Shown here piece by piece: positions 1-10,176 of a stretch of 64,000 bases of DNA (its first letter is position 1; each line of letters begins with the position of its first letter). Below the pieces are notes generated by a model. The model was not told where the DNA came from. It saw nothing but the letters and a program-made list of their open reading frames with translations, and made no database searches. Source of the DNA: Dryocosmus kuriphilus. Taxonomy: Eukaryota; Arthropoda; Insecta; Hymenoptera; Cynipidae. The DNA lies in assembly GCA_038277395.1 (NCBI GenBank), contig CM076196.1:133511867-133575866 (forward strand), in the 5' to 3' direction. The translations under genes were made by a program, and so were the position numbers.

Positions 1-159
1 TAAAATGAATGTTTGAATTCTAACATCTTAATTCAATTAACATCAAATACTGTATTATTCGTATTGACATAGTATTAAATCCTCAAATCCGTTTAGAATG
101 GAATGACGTAGTCGTTTCTCCTCTACGGTATACCTTTGAAAGAAATAATGATTCTTGTA

Positions 160-231
160 CTCTCCGTAGCTTAGGGGTTAGAGCACCAGACCGGCAATCT
201 GTAGACCTGGGTTCGATTCCCAGCGGAGCTA
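160..231 (+). tRNA. tRNA-like sequence, unit 1 (anticodon position reads GGC)
   Basis: A cloverleaf can be drawn. Acceptor 160-166 pairs 224-230 at 5 of 7 positions. The D arm is 169-184, the anticodon arm 186-202 with loop 191-197, and the T arm 207-223 is perfectly paired around TTCGATT. The internal promoter boxes are good: A box TAGCTTAGGGG and B box GGTTCGATTCC. Anomalies are C instead of the near-universal U33, two mismatches at the acceptor end, and a C-U mismatch closing the anticodon stem. GGC would formally read alanine codons, but the arm defects favour a tRNA-derived repeat or pseudogene over a standard tRNA. An inverted repeat (134-151 with 237-254) encloses it. Confidence 0.55.
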
Positions 232-480
232 GAGAGTCATTTTTTCTTTCAAAGTTATTAATTATTTAATAATTTGTCTGGAAGTTGTGATTGTTTAATC
301 TTGTAATATTAGCCCGGACGTTAAAATGAATGTTTGAATTCTAACATCTTAATTCAATTAACATCAAATACTGTATTATTCGTATTGACATAGTATTAAA
401 TCCTCAAATCCGTTTAGAATGGAATGACGTAGTCGTTTCTCCTCTACGGTATACCTTTGAAAGAAATAATGATTCTTGTA

Positions 481-552
481 CTCTCCGTAGCTTAGGGGTT
501 AGAGCACCAGACCGGCAATCTGTAGACCTGGGTTCGATTCCCAGCGGAGCTA
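481..552 (+). tRNA. tRNA-like sequence, unit 2
   Basis: This is the same 72-nt cloverleaf as in unit 1, displaced by exactly 321 bp, with the same A and B boxes, the same GGC at the anticodon position and the same C33. The flanking inverted repeat is at 455-472 and 558-575. I saw no substitution between the two copies, so neither drifts independently. Confidence 0.55.
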
Positions 553-885
553 GAGAGTCATTTTTTCTTTCAAAGTTATTAATTATTTAATAATTTGTCT
601 GGAAGTTGTGATTGTTTAATCTTGTAATATTAGCCCGGATGTTAAAATGAATGTTTGAATTCTAACATCTTAATTCAATTAACATCAAATACTGTATTAT
701 TCGCTAAATTCAAAGTGAATACAAAAAACTCGAATGCGATATTTAGTACAGTAAAGAAAAGTATAATGAAATCTATAGTATTTATACTTATGTGTTGCTA
801 AAGTTACGTAGAGAAATATCTTTTGAGGTAACATATAATAATATAATTAAAAAGTGCTTAAAATCCACTTTTTGTCATAGCTTTG

Positions 886-2302
886 TTACATCAATGACCT
901 TGCAATATCATCTCTTCTAGCTATACCTACGTGTTCGTCTCTGTTACCAGCAACTTCGACCTCAACTCCTTGATCCTCGTCGTTGTTCGGTTCGATACCT
1001 TCTCTTATATAATATTGCATGTCAGCGTCATCCTCGATTGATCGCAAGCAAATGTTGTGAAGTACGCAACACGCCAAGATTGTGTGAGGTATTAGGTCAA
1101 GACGATCCATTTCCAAAAATTTCAATCGTCGAAACCGACCTTTCAAAAGGGCAAACGCTCTTTCTATCACTTGTCGAGTCGTTGATAAAACTGAATTAAA
1201 ATTCTCCCGAATATGTCGTTCCTCCTGAAATTATTATTGAAATTATTTCTGTTGGCACTATTGCACTTTCTAGAATCAATATAGCCTCACTAATTCGATT
1301 CTAAGTTCAAACAGTCATACTGTCTAGAATCTAGCTAAAATCTAGAAACACATTCTATATTCAAATTCGTAACGTACTCCTAAATAGAGCCAGGACTGGA
1401 TTTATTTTTGCATCCTTATATAAATCAGAGTTCCTGAAAACTCGTAAGTCTCCTACAGAACCTGGATAACTGGCAAAACAGTCGGTAAAAACTAGGTCTC
1501 TGTCGCAAACAGCTTGCAAAACTACGGCATGATACTTCTTGCGAGTTATATACACTTAAGAATCCACCTGCAAATACATTGTAAAAAAAAATTATCAACA
1601 ACTACATACAATATGTATATATAAAGTTATATATACTTCTGGTGCTTTTATTGGTACAAACGATCCATCCACTGCACCGATAATATCTCTTAGACCTGCT
1701 ATTTGCCTGAATTTTTCTTTCACTGACTCCAATTTTTCCCCTGTTAGCCATACTATCGTATTTGAAGATATTTCATTTAGTACCTGCACTACTCTTCGAA
1801 AACAGTGATGTAACGATGACTTTCCTAAGTCAAATCTTTGTGCAACAGACCTTAAACACCAAATAAAATATTATACATTCGAACACTAATATTATCAAGT
1901 TTAATAATTTTCAAAAATTAATATTTACCTGTAAGAGTCAGGTGTTGCCAACAACCATATCACTGCAAGCAACTGTTTTCTAACCGGAGTTTTGGAGATT
2001 GTTGATAATCTAGCTCCGACTAAATTTTCCAAGCTTTCGAATGCGTCAGGCTTCCTTCGAAAATGTTCTTTAAATTGCTTAGTATTTAATTGTGGAACAG
2101 TTATTTCGACAAAATCTTTTATTCTCGTGGGTGCCACTCTTTCACCTCGAATTTTCATTGAACATTCCAAAATCACTCCACTTTCTCCCTCATCATCACT
2201 ATCTTCATCGCTTTGTATAATTTTTGAACACATCATTGTTTGTAGCGACAACTGCTTTGATATTATACTAGCAAATAAGACCTTCTTTCCTTGCTCCTGC
2301 AT
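886..2302 (-). pseudogene. PIF/Harbinger (HARBI1-like) transposase, internally deleted
   Basis: Read on the minus strand, pieces match a Harbinger DDE transposase in order. An N-terminal part lies at 2302-1925. Then comes DIIGAVDGSFVPIKAP with the first catalytic Asp (about 1595-1789), then FASYPGSVGDLRVFRNS (1361-1555), then a C-terminal part around VIERAFALLKGRFRRL (886-1215). Plausible introns separate the blocks: a GT after the codons TCTTACAG near 1927, and an AG acceptor just before the last exon near 1215. The segment that should carry the second catalytic Asp, about 70-80 residues between the FRNS and VIERAF blocks, is missing; a dispersed repeat (1236-1401) lies there instead. The product would be catalytically dead. 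Family assignment is strong; exon limits are approximate. Confidence 0.75.
1236..1401 (+). repeat. Dispersed repeat, copy 1 (inside the Harbinger gene)
   Basis: From about GAAATTATTTCTGTTGGCAC to AGCCAGGACTGG this segment matches 5171-5332 in direct orientation with a few substitutions. It occupies the position of the missing transposase segment. Neither strand shows coding potential of its own. Confidence 0.8.
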
Positions 2303-2333
2303 TTTCTTTTAGAAATTTTTGTACAACATAGCC

Positions 2334-3376
2334 TCAAACATTACGCGGCAAACACTCGAATATAAATCTGATGATACACCCGAAGCCGTTCATTCTACCG
2401 TACCCCTTCTTCTTCACCTTAGTAAACTCCGCCCACTTTCTTAGTTCACCCATCAAGTCACCCGGGTGGTCACCTGGAACGCACCCCAGGGAAGTGAAGA
2501 GATGGAAATCTGAAGGAGCCAGGTCAGGGGAATACGGGGGGCGGTTCAAAAACGTCCGATCCAAAAGAGTCCAGGAGTTGCTTCGTGGCGTTGGCCGTAT
2601 GAGGTTTGGCATTGTCATGCAGCAGGCAGACTCCCTTCGTCAGCATGCCCCTCCTTTTATTCTGAATCGCCCTTTTCAATTTTTTCAGCGTCTCACAGTA
2701 TCTTGCCGCGTTGATGGTCTCCCCGTGAGGCAGATATTCAATCAAAATTATGCCTTTATGGTCCCAAAACACGGATGCCATGATTTTTTTGACTGAAATT
2801 GTGGTTTTGAATTTCTTGGCGGAGGGTGACAAGGTGTAGCGCCATTGTTGAGACTGCCTCTTAGTTTCAGGCGTGTAGTGGGCAACCCAAGTTTCGTCTC
2901 CAGTAACAATAGAGTAGAGAAAATCATCGCCTTCGCGTTCGTAGCGCTCCAAAAACTCTTTGAAGCTCTGCACTCGATTCAACTTGTGCTGTTCTGTCAG
3001 CTGTTTTGGGACCTACCTCGCAGACAATTTCCGATATTCGAGAGTTTCTGTGATTGTTTCGTGTAACAGGGATCTGGAGATTTGCGGAAACATCGCAGAA
3101 AGATCATCTAACGTCAATCTACGATCGTCACGGACCGTAATCTCGATTTTTTCCACAAGTTCGTCAGTCACAATTGAAGGTCTTCCGCTCCTCTGATCCA
3201 AATGTACGGCCATTTTTAAATTCGCGAAAACACTTATACACACTCGTACGATTCATAGCTCCATTACCGTAAACAGTTTTCACCTCATTATAAATCTCAA
3301 CTGGAGCTTTTCCCTTCACAACGAAGTAGCGAATGACGGCGCGAATTTCGCACTTGGCGGAAGATACGATCGACAT
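2334..3376 (-). pseudogene. mariner transposase, frameshifted
   Basis: Minus-strand pieces are collinear with a mariner transposase. The start is near 3376 with a helix-turn-helix N-terminal part. The linker QRSGRPSIVTDELVEKI lies in 3013-3243. A catalytic region with VTGDETWVAHYTPETK and LLHDNAKPHTA lies in 2524-2982, and a last block YSPDLAPSDFHLF in 2334-2618. All three aspartates of the DD34D triad are present, but at least three frame changes separate the blocks, so no full-length protein can be made. Length fits the usual roughly 345 residues. I could not fix the terminal inverted repeats; flanking TA sites are plentiful. Confidence 0.85.
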
Positions 3377-3584
3377 TTTTCACGAGAGATGCTACTGCGT
3401 CAAGAGTTTTCAACACACTAACCTCGTATTGGTCTCGTTTTGAAGGGGAGGGGTCAGGCTACGCGGTAGTGTTGCCAACATGTCGGAAAAGTATTCCCAA
3501 CAGCTGTGAGAGTACCAGTACACTTACTTTCTGGACGTGCCTCGTATTATCATTAATCATCATTAGCTGTATAATTTTACTATA

Positions 3585-3761
3585 GGACTATACCCAAATT
3601 ACGTAAGGGTTTTGGGGGGTTGGGGGGAGGGGGGTCAGACAAATCTTACGAACATGTTGAAGTTCCATGCTATAGAAAAACTTTTATGTAGAGGGGGAGG
3701 GGGGGGGGGGGGGGGGGTCTCAAATTCCAAAAATGAACCTTACGCAATTTGAGTATAGTCC
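3585..3761. mobile_element. Short palindromic MITE-like element with G-tract
   Basis: The ends form an inverted repeat: GGACTATACCCAAATTACGT at 3585 against the complement of 3742-3761, two differences in 24. The interior is dominated by long G runs (3613-3717). There is no open reading frame of note. Non-autonomous DNA element is the simplest reading; the superfamily is unknown. Confidence 0.6.
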
Positions 3762-3939
3762 CTATGTAGTTCAATTTTTTAAAAAACATCTGCTAAATAA
3801 TAGCTTGTAATAATAAATATTTGATTATGCTTAGACAATAACTTTTTATTCAAATTAAATAATCAGTAATTTACAATTGAGACTGTTGCGGCCAATTCTT
3901 ATCATCAAATCTTATCATCCAATTCAACATAAAGTTAGT

Positions 3940-4638
3940 GTTATCTATGGCCTCGTTGATAGAGCAACAAAATTATCTGATGTTAGATGCCATAAAGATA
4001 ATCTAATTCTTATATAAAATACTTTTTAAAAAAATGGTCATCCATTAGATTTCTTAAAAAGTAAAATCATCGAACGCTATAAATTTTTAAGTTCTCAAAA
4101 TACATCAAATCTAGATACAACAATTGAGGTATCTGAAATTAGAAAAAAGATAATTACACTACCATGTATTCATAATTTTGATGAATTTCTTTATAGAATT
4201 TTTAACAAATGTAATGTACAATTGATTTTCTCCATAGAAAATAATCTTAAAAAAACTTGTTTTAAAAGCACAAAAGATGCAACTAAGAAAGAAAACAAAT
4301 GTAATTGCGTTTACAAACTTAAGTGTAAAAACTGTGAAAAAACATATATTGGACAAACTAGTAGAGCTATACGTATTAGAAACAGAGAACATGAAAGATC
4401 TATTGAAAACAACGAAACTAATATGGCTATTGCTAAACATGCATATGATTTTTCACATGTTTTTAATTTTAATTTAAAAGATGTCCAGATTTTAGAAACA
4501 GAACCTAACCTGGACAAAAGATTAATTCTAGAAATGATTCATATACAACATGATATAAATTCTATTAATTTTAGAACGGACATTCAAGGTATTAGCAATA
4601 TTTATAATAATTTAATTACACACATTCATAATTCTTAA
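3940..4638 (+). pseudogene. Penelope-like RT C-terminus plus GIY-YIG endonuclease
   Basis: Translation from 3940 gives the end of a Penelope-type reverse transcriptase (LVDRATKLSD) with two in-frame stops near 4016-4030. It continues open through a linker (ITLPCIHNFDEFLYRIF) into a GIY-YIG endonuclease block at about 4300-4450. That block reads CNCVYKLKCKNC then KTYIGQTSRAIRIRNREH, with the Cys-x2-Cys pairs and the Arg and His/Glu residues typical of Penelope endonucleases. The open stretch ends at the TAA of 4636-4638. The endonuclease domain looks intact, but the RT palm (YxDD) is absent, so the copy is not autonomous. Confidence 0.88.
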
Positions 4639-4990
4639 ATTTTCAAAATTTTTCAAATTTTTCTCATTTTTCGCGGGTTATAGCTATATGCGTATTATAT
4701 GATGCTAATCTAAAATTTCAGTCATGACATTTTCATCAGACAAACATCATGACTCCAACAAAATTTTGTTTATTTTTAACTTAAACACATTTTTCTTTAA
4801 CAAAATGGACACTAACGTAAGTAATAATAATTTCCTTTAAATAATAATATAATAATAAAAACTTTTTTACATTCTACAAAACATTAACTTGAATAATCTT
4901 TTGTACAGGTTAGATTTCACAAACATATTCTCTACAAAATATACGAAATGTTCCATTAATTCTGATTACTACTTTTAAAATGTTATAAAA

Positions 4991-5034
4991 ATGTCATGAA
5001 TATGATTCAAATTTGAATCGAAACATGTTGACAA
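4991..5034 (+). other. Hairpin with GAAAC tail in the Penelope 3' region
   Basis: A strong stem, GATTCAAATTTGAATC (5004-5019), is followed directly by GAAAC and enclosed by TGTCA/TGACA. Penelope-like elements are known to carry hammerhead ribozymes whose stem II is followed by GAAA. Here the expected CUGANGA box reads ATGAATA, so at best this is a decayed or variant motif. Confidence 0.3.
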
Positions 5035-5170
5035 TTCATTTTTTTAAATAAACAACAAAAAACCCAACAAAGGCCGCAACAGTTTCAATTATACATTATT
5101 CTTGGGTTAAAATTATTATACATCAGTAATTTACGTTAAATATTTATTTATACTTTCATTATAATTAAAG

Positions 5171-5332
5171 AAATTACTTCTGTTGGCACTATTGCACTTT
5201 CTAGAATCAACATAGCCTCACTAATTCGATTCTAAGTTCAAAACAGTCATACTGTCTAGAATCTAGCTAAAATCTAGAAACACATTCTATATTCAAATTC
5301 GTAACGTACTCCTAAATAGAGCCAGGACTGGA
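5171..5332 (+). repeat. Dispersed repeat, copy 2
   Basis: This is the direct-orientation partner of 1236-1401, ending in the same AGCCAGGACTGG before diverging. It lies just outside the right target duplication of the Penelope insertion. The wider 5330-5430 stretch continues with loosely related GCCAGRAC motifs. Confidence 0.8.
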
Positions 5333-6944
5333 ACTGGTTCATAAATAGTGACAAGTTCAATACCCAGTAAAGCTAGACAGAGCCAGAACCACGCCAGGAT
5401 AGTATTTTGAGAATAGACGAGCGCGGCGAAGCCAGAGCTGGCGCTAGCATGATCCTACTCTACCAGAAAAATTTTTCACGCGGGAAGCAGCTTTATTGAC
5501 CACAAACCGCTTCTTTTTTTTTTATCCCTCGAGAGATTGACTATAACTCGGGTTGTTTATCACTATTTTACCATGAAAAAAATTACTGTAACTTCTTGAC
5601 ATATGTGCTAATTCACCAGAGAAATATTGATAATAAAATATATAACAGTATCTTTTAAAAACAACGTAAAGAAGCCTTTCTTGTTGCTTGTATATGTGTA
5701 TGTATCCCCTAAAGTTATCTGAGTTCTTGTGTGCACCCATCATCGACTCTAAAATTGGTTTCTAATTATATAGAAAACATGATTAAATCCATGAAATCCT
5801 TAGAAAACTCCTTGAAATCCTCTTAAGGTTTTTTGCATTTCTTTAAAATTCTTTCAAAAACTCACTAAAAATATATGATGTTTCACTGCAGTATCCTCGG
5901 AACTATTATATAAAAATATCATGAAATTTTCTCTAAAATGATGTGGAGACCCTTCTCTTTGATATGTTACGTGTGAAATCTCACTCGTTCAGCTTAAAAA
6001 AGCGCGAAATCCTTTGAAAAATTTCGTAACATTTGTTACATTAAAATACAGTACATAACGTAAAGAAAATACAACTCCTTAAAATATTTTTTAAATCTTC
6101 TCGTAACATTGAAAAACTTCTTAAAGTTGCTTCATATTTTATTAATTCTTTGAAATTCCATGCATCTCCTTGAAATCATTTGAATTCTTTCGAACATTTT
6201 TTAAATCCCGTGAAATCTTTGAAACCTCTTGAAATTCTTTAAAAACTCATTAGATTCTTTGTAAAATCTTAACATATTTTGAAATCCCTTCAAATTATTT
6301 ATCACTTTGTTACACTTAAATTAATTATAAATTGTATGTACAAATAATTATTGTAAATATTGTAAAATATCCATAACTGCAAGCATATTTTTAAAATATA
6401 TAGTGATTGAAAGGATTTGAAGAGTTTTTCAAAGGATATACAATAAATATTTGTTTATAGCGGTATAACCTGGAATTTAATAAAATAAACAATGAGGATA
6501 TTCCTTTCTTGCTCACGAAGTTGTGTGCATATGAAAGGAGCATAAGTCAGAAGTGAGGCCAACCTACAACACTGCATAAGTGACTAATCACTCGCTTCAG
6601 AGCAGCTTCAGTTTCGAGTCATTTCAAATTTCGTGCATATTCTCTCGACACGCAGAATTTTGTTAGCTATTTTTACATATCACAGCTTTATAAACAATAA
6701 TCATATCAGAGTGACGTTGGCTTTACCATGTTTGTCATCTGGAATACAAATGGTTTGCGATTACCTTACATTCCGGATTTATTCCATTTGTTACACTACT
6801 TTCGATCTCCACTATCAATTAAGATTACTTATGCAGATCAAAAATTTGGATGATCTTTTAACGCTGAATTAGAGTGCAGGACTAAAATTCTTCTAACATT
6901 CGGTTTTCAAAAGGTGACTAAAAAGAGGTCCGTCGCACGCCTCC
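5333..6944. other. Gene-free A+T-rich stretch
   Basis: No credible coding region on either strand. From about 5780 to 6300 the plus strand is a degenerate run of short phrases such as CCTTGAAATCC and CTTTGAAAAA, which looks like an old simple tandem repeat. Confidence 0.6.
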
Positions 6945-7190
6945 CTCCCCCTCACACCTGAAATTGGATACGTATCCATATGCATTCAAATGCGCTCGAA
7001 ATGCACTCAAATGCACCATCAATTGAAATTTTTGCGCCACGAAACCCAGGAGTTTATCAGATGGGTTACGGAAGCAGGATGACACGCTAACCCTCCAAAA
7101 TTAAAAAAAAAATTCAATTATGTCATATTGAAGTATTCTAAATACGCTAAAATGCACCATCAATAACAAATTTTGCACTCCAACGATGAC
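6945..7190 (+). repeat. Dispersed non-coding repeat, copy 1
   Basis: This segment, including CATTCAAATGCGCTCGAAAT, matches the reverse complement of about 29625-29845 throughout, with small indels and a G tract in the other copy. It contains an internal repetition of an AAATGCACCATCAAT phrase. No reading frame is kept. Confidence 0.75.
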
Positions 7191-7222
7191 CGAGTTACCA
7201 GCGATCGCAAGTGTGTGTGTTT

Positions 7223-7250
7223 GGGGGGGGGGGGGGGGGGGGGGGGGGGG
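7223..7250 (+). repeat. G28 homopolymer
   Basis: An uninterrupted run of 28 G follows a short GT repeat. It is one of many poly-G/poly-C runs in this window. Confidence 0.95.
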
Positions 7251-7287
7251 CCTGGTGCAATTTTCGTCAATAATAACATTTAAGAAA

Positions 7288-10165
7288 ACTCAATCAATCA
7301 ATCAATCAATGTTTATTTATACTCTCTCCCTTTTACGGGTTTAAGAGTCTTCACAAAACCATTACAAATATCTATACATCCAGTTCCTTATATCATACCT
7401 TATCGCTATCTTATCGCTAGTATGTACAATCTTTCTTATTCGCTACTCTTATATTTCTACGGTTGCCATCGAGACCAGGACTTTCGTTTCCTCTTGCCTT
7501 TACCAATCTATAATTGATATTTTCTTTCTCGACTCTACTTTATACTTTTACTTACATCATGAGACCTTTTCTTTCTCTTAACTTTTCCAACTTCTTCATC
7601 CATCCCTCCCCCTGTCCATTCCCATTCAGAATCTCTTCACTCTCTCTTCCACACTTTTCCCTTCCTCTTTATCACCTGTACACCTTCCCAACACATGCAC
7701 CCAGGATTCTTGCTCATACCCACATATTCTACACCAATTTTCCTCCTCGTTCTTCCAGTACCTACTCTCTCTTACTTTCTCTCCCATTCTAAATTTCATC
7801 ATTCTGTTCCATTTACACTCCTTCTCTAACTTCTTCAAATATTCTGGCTCTCCTTTCCACTTTACCATCTTTTACCAACTATTGTACCTTGAATTCACGA
7901 TTTTTGCCCATCTTTCCTCCGCTTGTATCGCCAAAATATCGTTCACTATTCCTTGCCAATCTCTATTCTCCCCATTCATACTCCATTCTCTCCTCCTTGC
8001 GTACCTTTCTTCTTCCCATTTCGACCTACCCATGTTCCCCCTTCTCTCTTTGTCTTCTATCTTCCTTGCACACGCTTGTGCTATCTTACTTCCTTCTCCT
8101 CTCCTTAGTTTTTCTTCAAAATTCCAAGCCCTTTTTAGCCGTCTTACTACCATTTTTTCTCGGCCTATCTCTTCCCTTAATATATAACCTGGGAAGCTCC
8201 ATCCCACCCCCATGACCCATCTCAAAAATCTTTCATGCATGCTTTCCAATCTCTTATATTCCTTCCATCCCCAAACTTCCATTCCATAACGCACCACTGA
8301 CCACACTAAAACATCAAACATCCATACTCTCATTCTCCAATCATCCTTGAATCTTTTCTTCTCTATGCCCCACACTTGGCCCATTACCTTACTTCCACAC
8401 TCCAATCTCTTTCTTACCTGCAGCTCATTCCTTCCTCTTGTTTCGAACCAGTACCCAAGGTAACAAAATTCTTCTACCAATTCTACTACTTTGCCATACA
8501 TCTTCCATTCATACTCTATTCTACACCTTCTTTTTCTAAAGCACATCATCTTAGTTTTTTTTCACATTCACCATTAAGTCTTTCTCTCTCACATATTCTT
8601 CAAACATTCTCATCATTAAACTCATCCCTCTTCCATCATCTGCTATTAATACTATATCGTCCGCATATTCTAGCGAATATAGCTTGCCATTTTCCAATTT
8701 CGTTCCCCCTTTTCCTTTCCTTGACAATTTCTCCTTTGAATCTGCTAGTAAAATACTGAATAGTAATGGGCTTAGTGGACATCCCTGCCTTCGACCCCTT
8801 CCCGTCTAAAACTCCTCTCCTTTCTTTTTCCCTATTCTTACCTTTATCCTAGTTTCTATAAATATCTCTTTTATCCTTTCTACTAGACTTTCTTCTATTC
8901 CTCTCTCTTTTAAGCCTTCCATAGCAACCTCCTGTTGACCGAGTCAAACGCCGCTTTCAAATCTACAAAAAGTGCGACCAGTTTTCCTTTCTTCTGACCT
9001 TATGTGCAGTATACTTCCCCTTTCTTCGACCTGCCTTTCCAGCCTTTTCCTAAGCACCTCTGCGTAAACTTTGTAACCCACTGACATAACTTTAACCCCT
9101 CTATAGTCTTGCACATTTTTTTTCCCTCTCCTTTATTAATCACTGGTACTACCACCCTTGTTCGCCATTCTTCTGGCCATCCTTCTCCTTTCCATACCTT
9201 TTTACATATCCTCCACATCTCTTCTCTTACCCTTTTCCCACCATATTTCAGTGCTTCGTTCTCGATGCCATCCTCTCCTGTTGTCTTGTTTCCTTTCAAT
9301 CTTGCGATTGCTACATTTATCTCCTTGCTACTAATCACGTTTCTTCTGTCCCCATCCTCTGCAACTACCTTCCTCCCTTCTCCCCGCATCCTATTTCCCA
9401 CACCTCCTGGCAATCCCTTAAAGTATTCTGTCCATTCCGTCATTTTTATTTCCTCGTTTATGCCCCTCTCTCTTCCTCTTTCCCTATTAATCACTTCCCA
9501 TTCTCTCCCTTCCTTAACCGCTTTCTCCACCTCTTCCACGTACTTTTCTTTCTCCATTTGCTTCTTTTTGCTTAACATTTTCTCATGTGCTTCTTTCCTA
9601 TTGTTGTAGTCTTCTTTCTTTATTTCCCCTCCTCCATTTTCTAACACATTCTTTAATCTTTACTTTGCCCTCTCTGCGCTCCACATCTCACCATCCTCTC
9701 TTACATTTCTCTCCTTCGTTTCTCGGCCTCACCTCATCCCTTACCTTGACAATCACGTCTTTAAGATTTTCTATGATCTTATCTATCCCTTCCTCTTCCA
9801 TTCCTCCCAGATTCTCATTTTCCATTTTTTCTGTAAATTCTCTTAACTTATCTTCTCCTCATTTTCCCATTTTCAATTTTATCTCCCCAGCTTCTCCCGT
9901 GATCCCTTTTCCCCGCTTTAGGCTTCTACCTCTCAATGTCGCTATCACTGGGAAGTGCTCAGACCCTATCTCATCACCCACTTCCATTCTCACCATTAAC
10001 TTCCTGATGCTTTCTTCTGCTAGAATGTAATCAATGACTGTGTCTCCTTTACCTACAACGAAACGTTACCTCACCCTCCTCATCCTCCCTTGTATTGCCA
10101 TTACAGATGAACCACCCGGCCTCTCCTAGCAGTTCTAATAGCTTTCTACCCTCTCTGTCCGTTCC
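7288..10165 (-). mobile_element. LINE with TTGA-repeat 3' tail, 5'-truncated
   Basis: On the minus strand the order is endonuclease remnant (10165-9750), linker, reverse transcriptase (about 9650-8560), C-terminal region (8549-7626) and a tail of about five TTGA units at 7288-7310. A microsatellite tail instead of poly-A is usual for several LINE clades. The 5' end stops inside the endonuclease at about 10165, where an R1-like derivative begins. The plus strand of this whole block is extremely pyrimidine-rich. Confidence 0.85.
7626..10165 (-). pseudogene. LINE endonuclease-reverse transcriptase ORF2, frameshifted
   Basis: Recognisable parts follow, 5' to 3' on the minus strand. The apurinic-endonuclease C-terminus (DEIGSEHFPVIATLRG) lies near 9950. 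The RT fingers include LKGNKTTGEDGIENEALKYG (9000-9647). Palm motif A, LVALFVDLKAAFDSV, is near 8960. RQGCPLSPLLFSILLADS is near 8780 and the catalytic YADD (SLEYADDIVLIADDG) is near 8660. A C-terminal CRICGYEQESWVHVLGRC knuckle is near 7740. Several frame changes and a small deletion around 8998 destroy the ORF. The catalytic aspartates themselves survive. Confidence 0.85.
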
Positions 10166-10176
10166 CCTGTGCTTTG

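Larger units (their letters stand above)
1..702. repeat. Tandem array of 321-bp units (2.2 copies)
   Basis: The block beginning TAAAATGAATGTTTGAATTC recurs at 1, 322 and 643. The first two units look essentially identical over their whole length; the third stops near 702, where the sequence becomes unrelated. The array probably continues to the left of the window. Each full unit carries one tRNA-like sequence. The near identity implies recent tandem duplication or homogenisation. Confidence 0.9.
3875..5121 (+). mobile_element. Penelope-like retroelement insertion with 13-bp target duplication
   Basis: The 13-mer ATCAGTAATTTAC stands at 3862-3874 and again, unchanged, at 5122-5134, bracketing 1,247 bp. 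Just inside lie inverted repeats: 3872-3893 and 5072-5093 match in inverse orientation at about 20 of 22 positions around GTTGCGGCC. The interior encodes the C-terminal half of a Penelope-like protein. The copy is 5'-truncated because most of the reverse transcriptase is absent. Inverted or repeated termini and 5' truncation are known features of this group. Confidence 0.85.

Noticed and set aside
2371..2796. 141-residue plus-strand frame
   Set aside because: It is the reverse strand of the mariner transposase and has no domain of its own.
9109..10030. Long Ser/Leu/Phe-rich plus-strand frames (also 7514-8215)
   Set aside because: They are antisense shadows of the minus-strand LINE, whose purine-rich coding strand leaves the complement almost free of stops.
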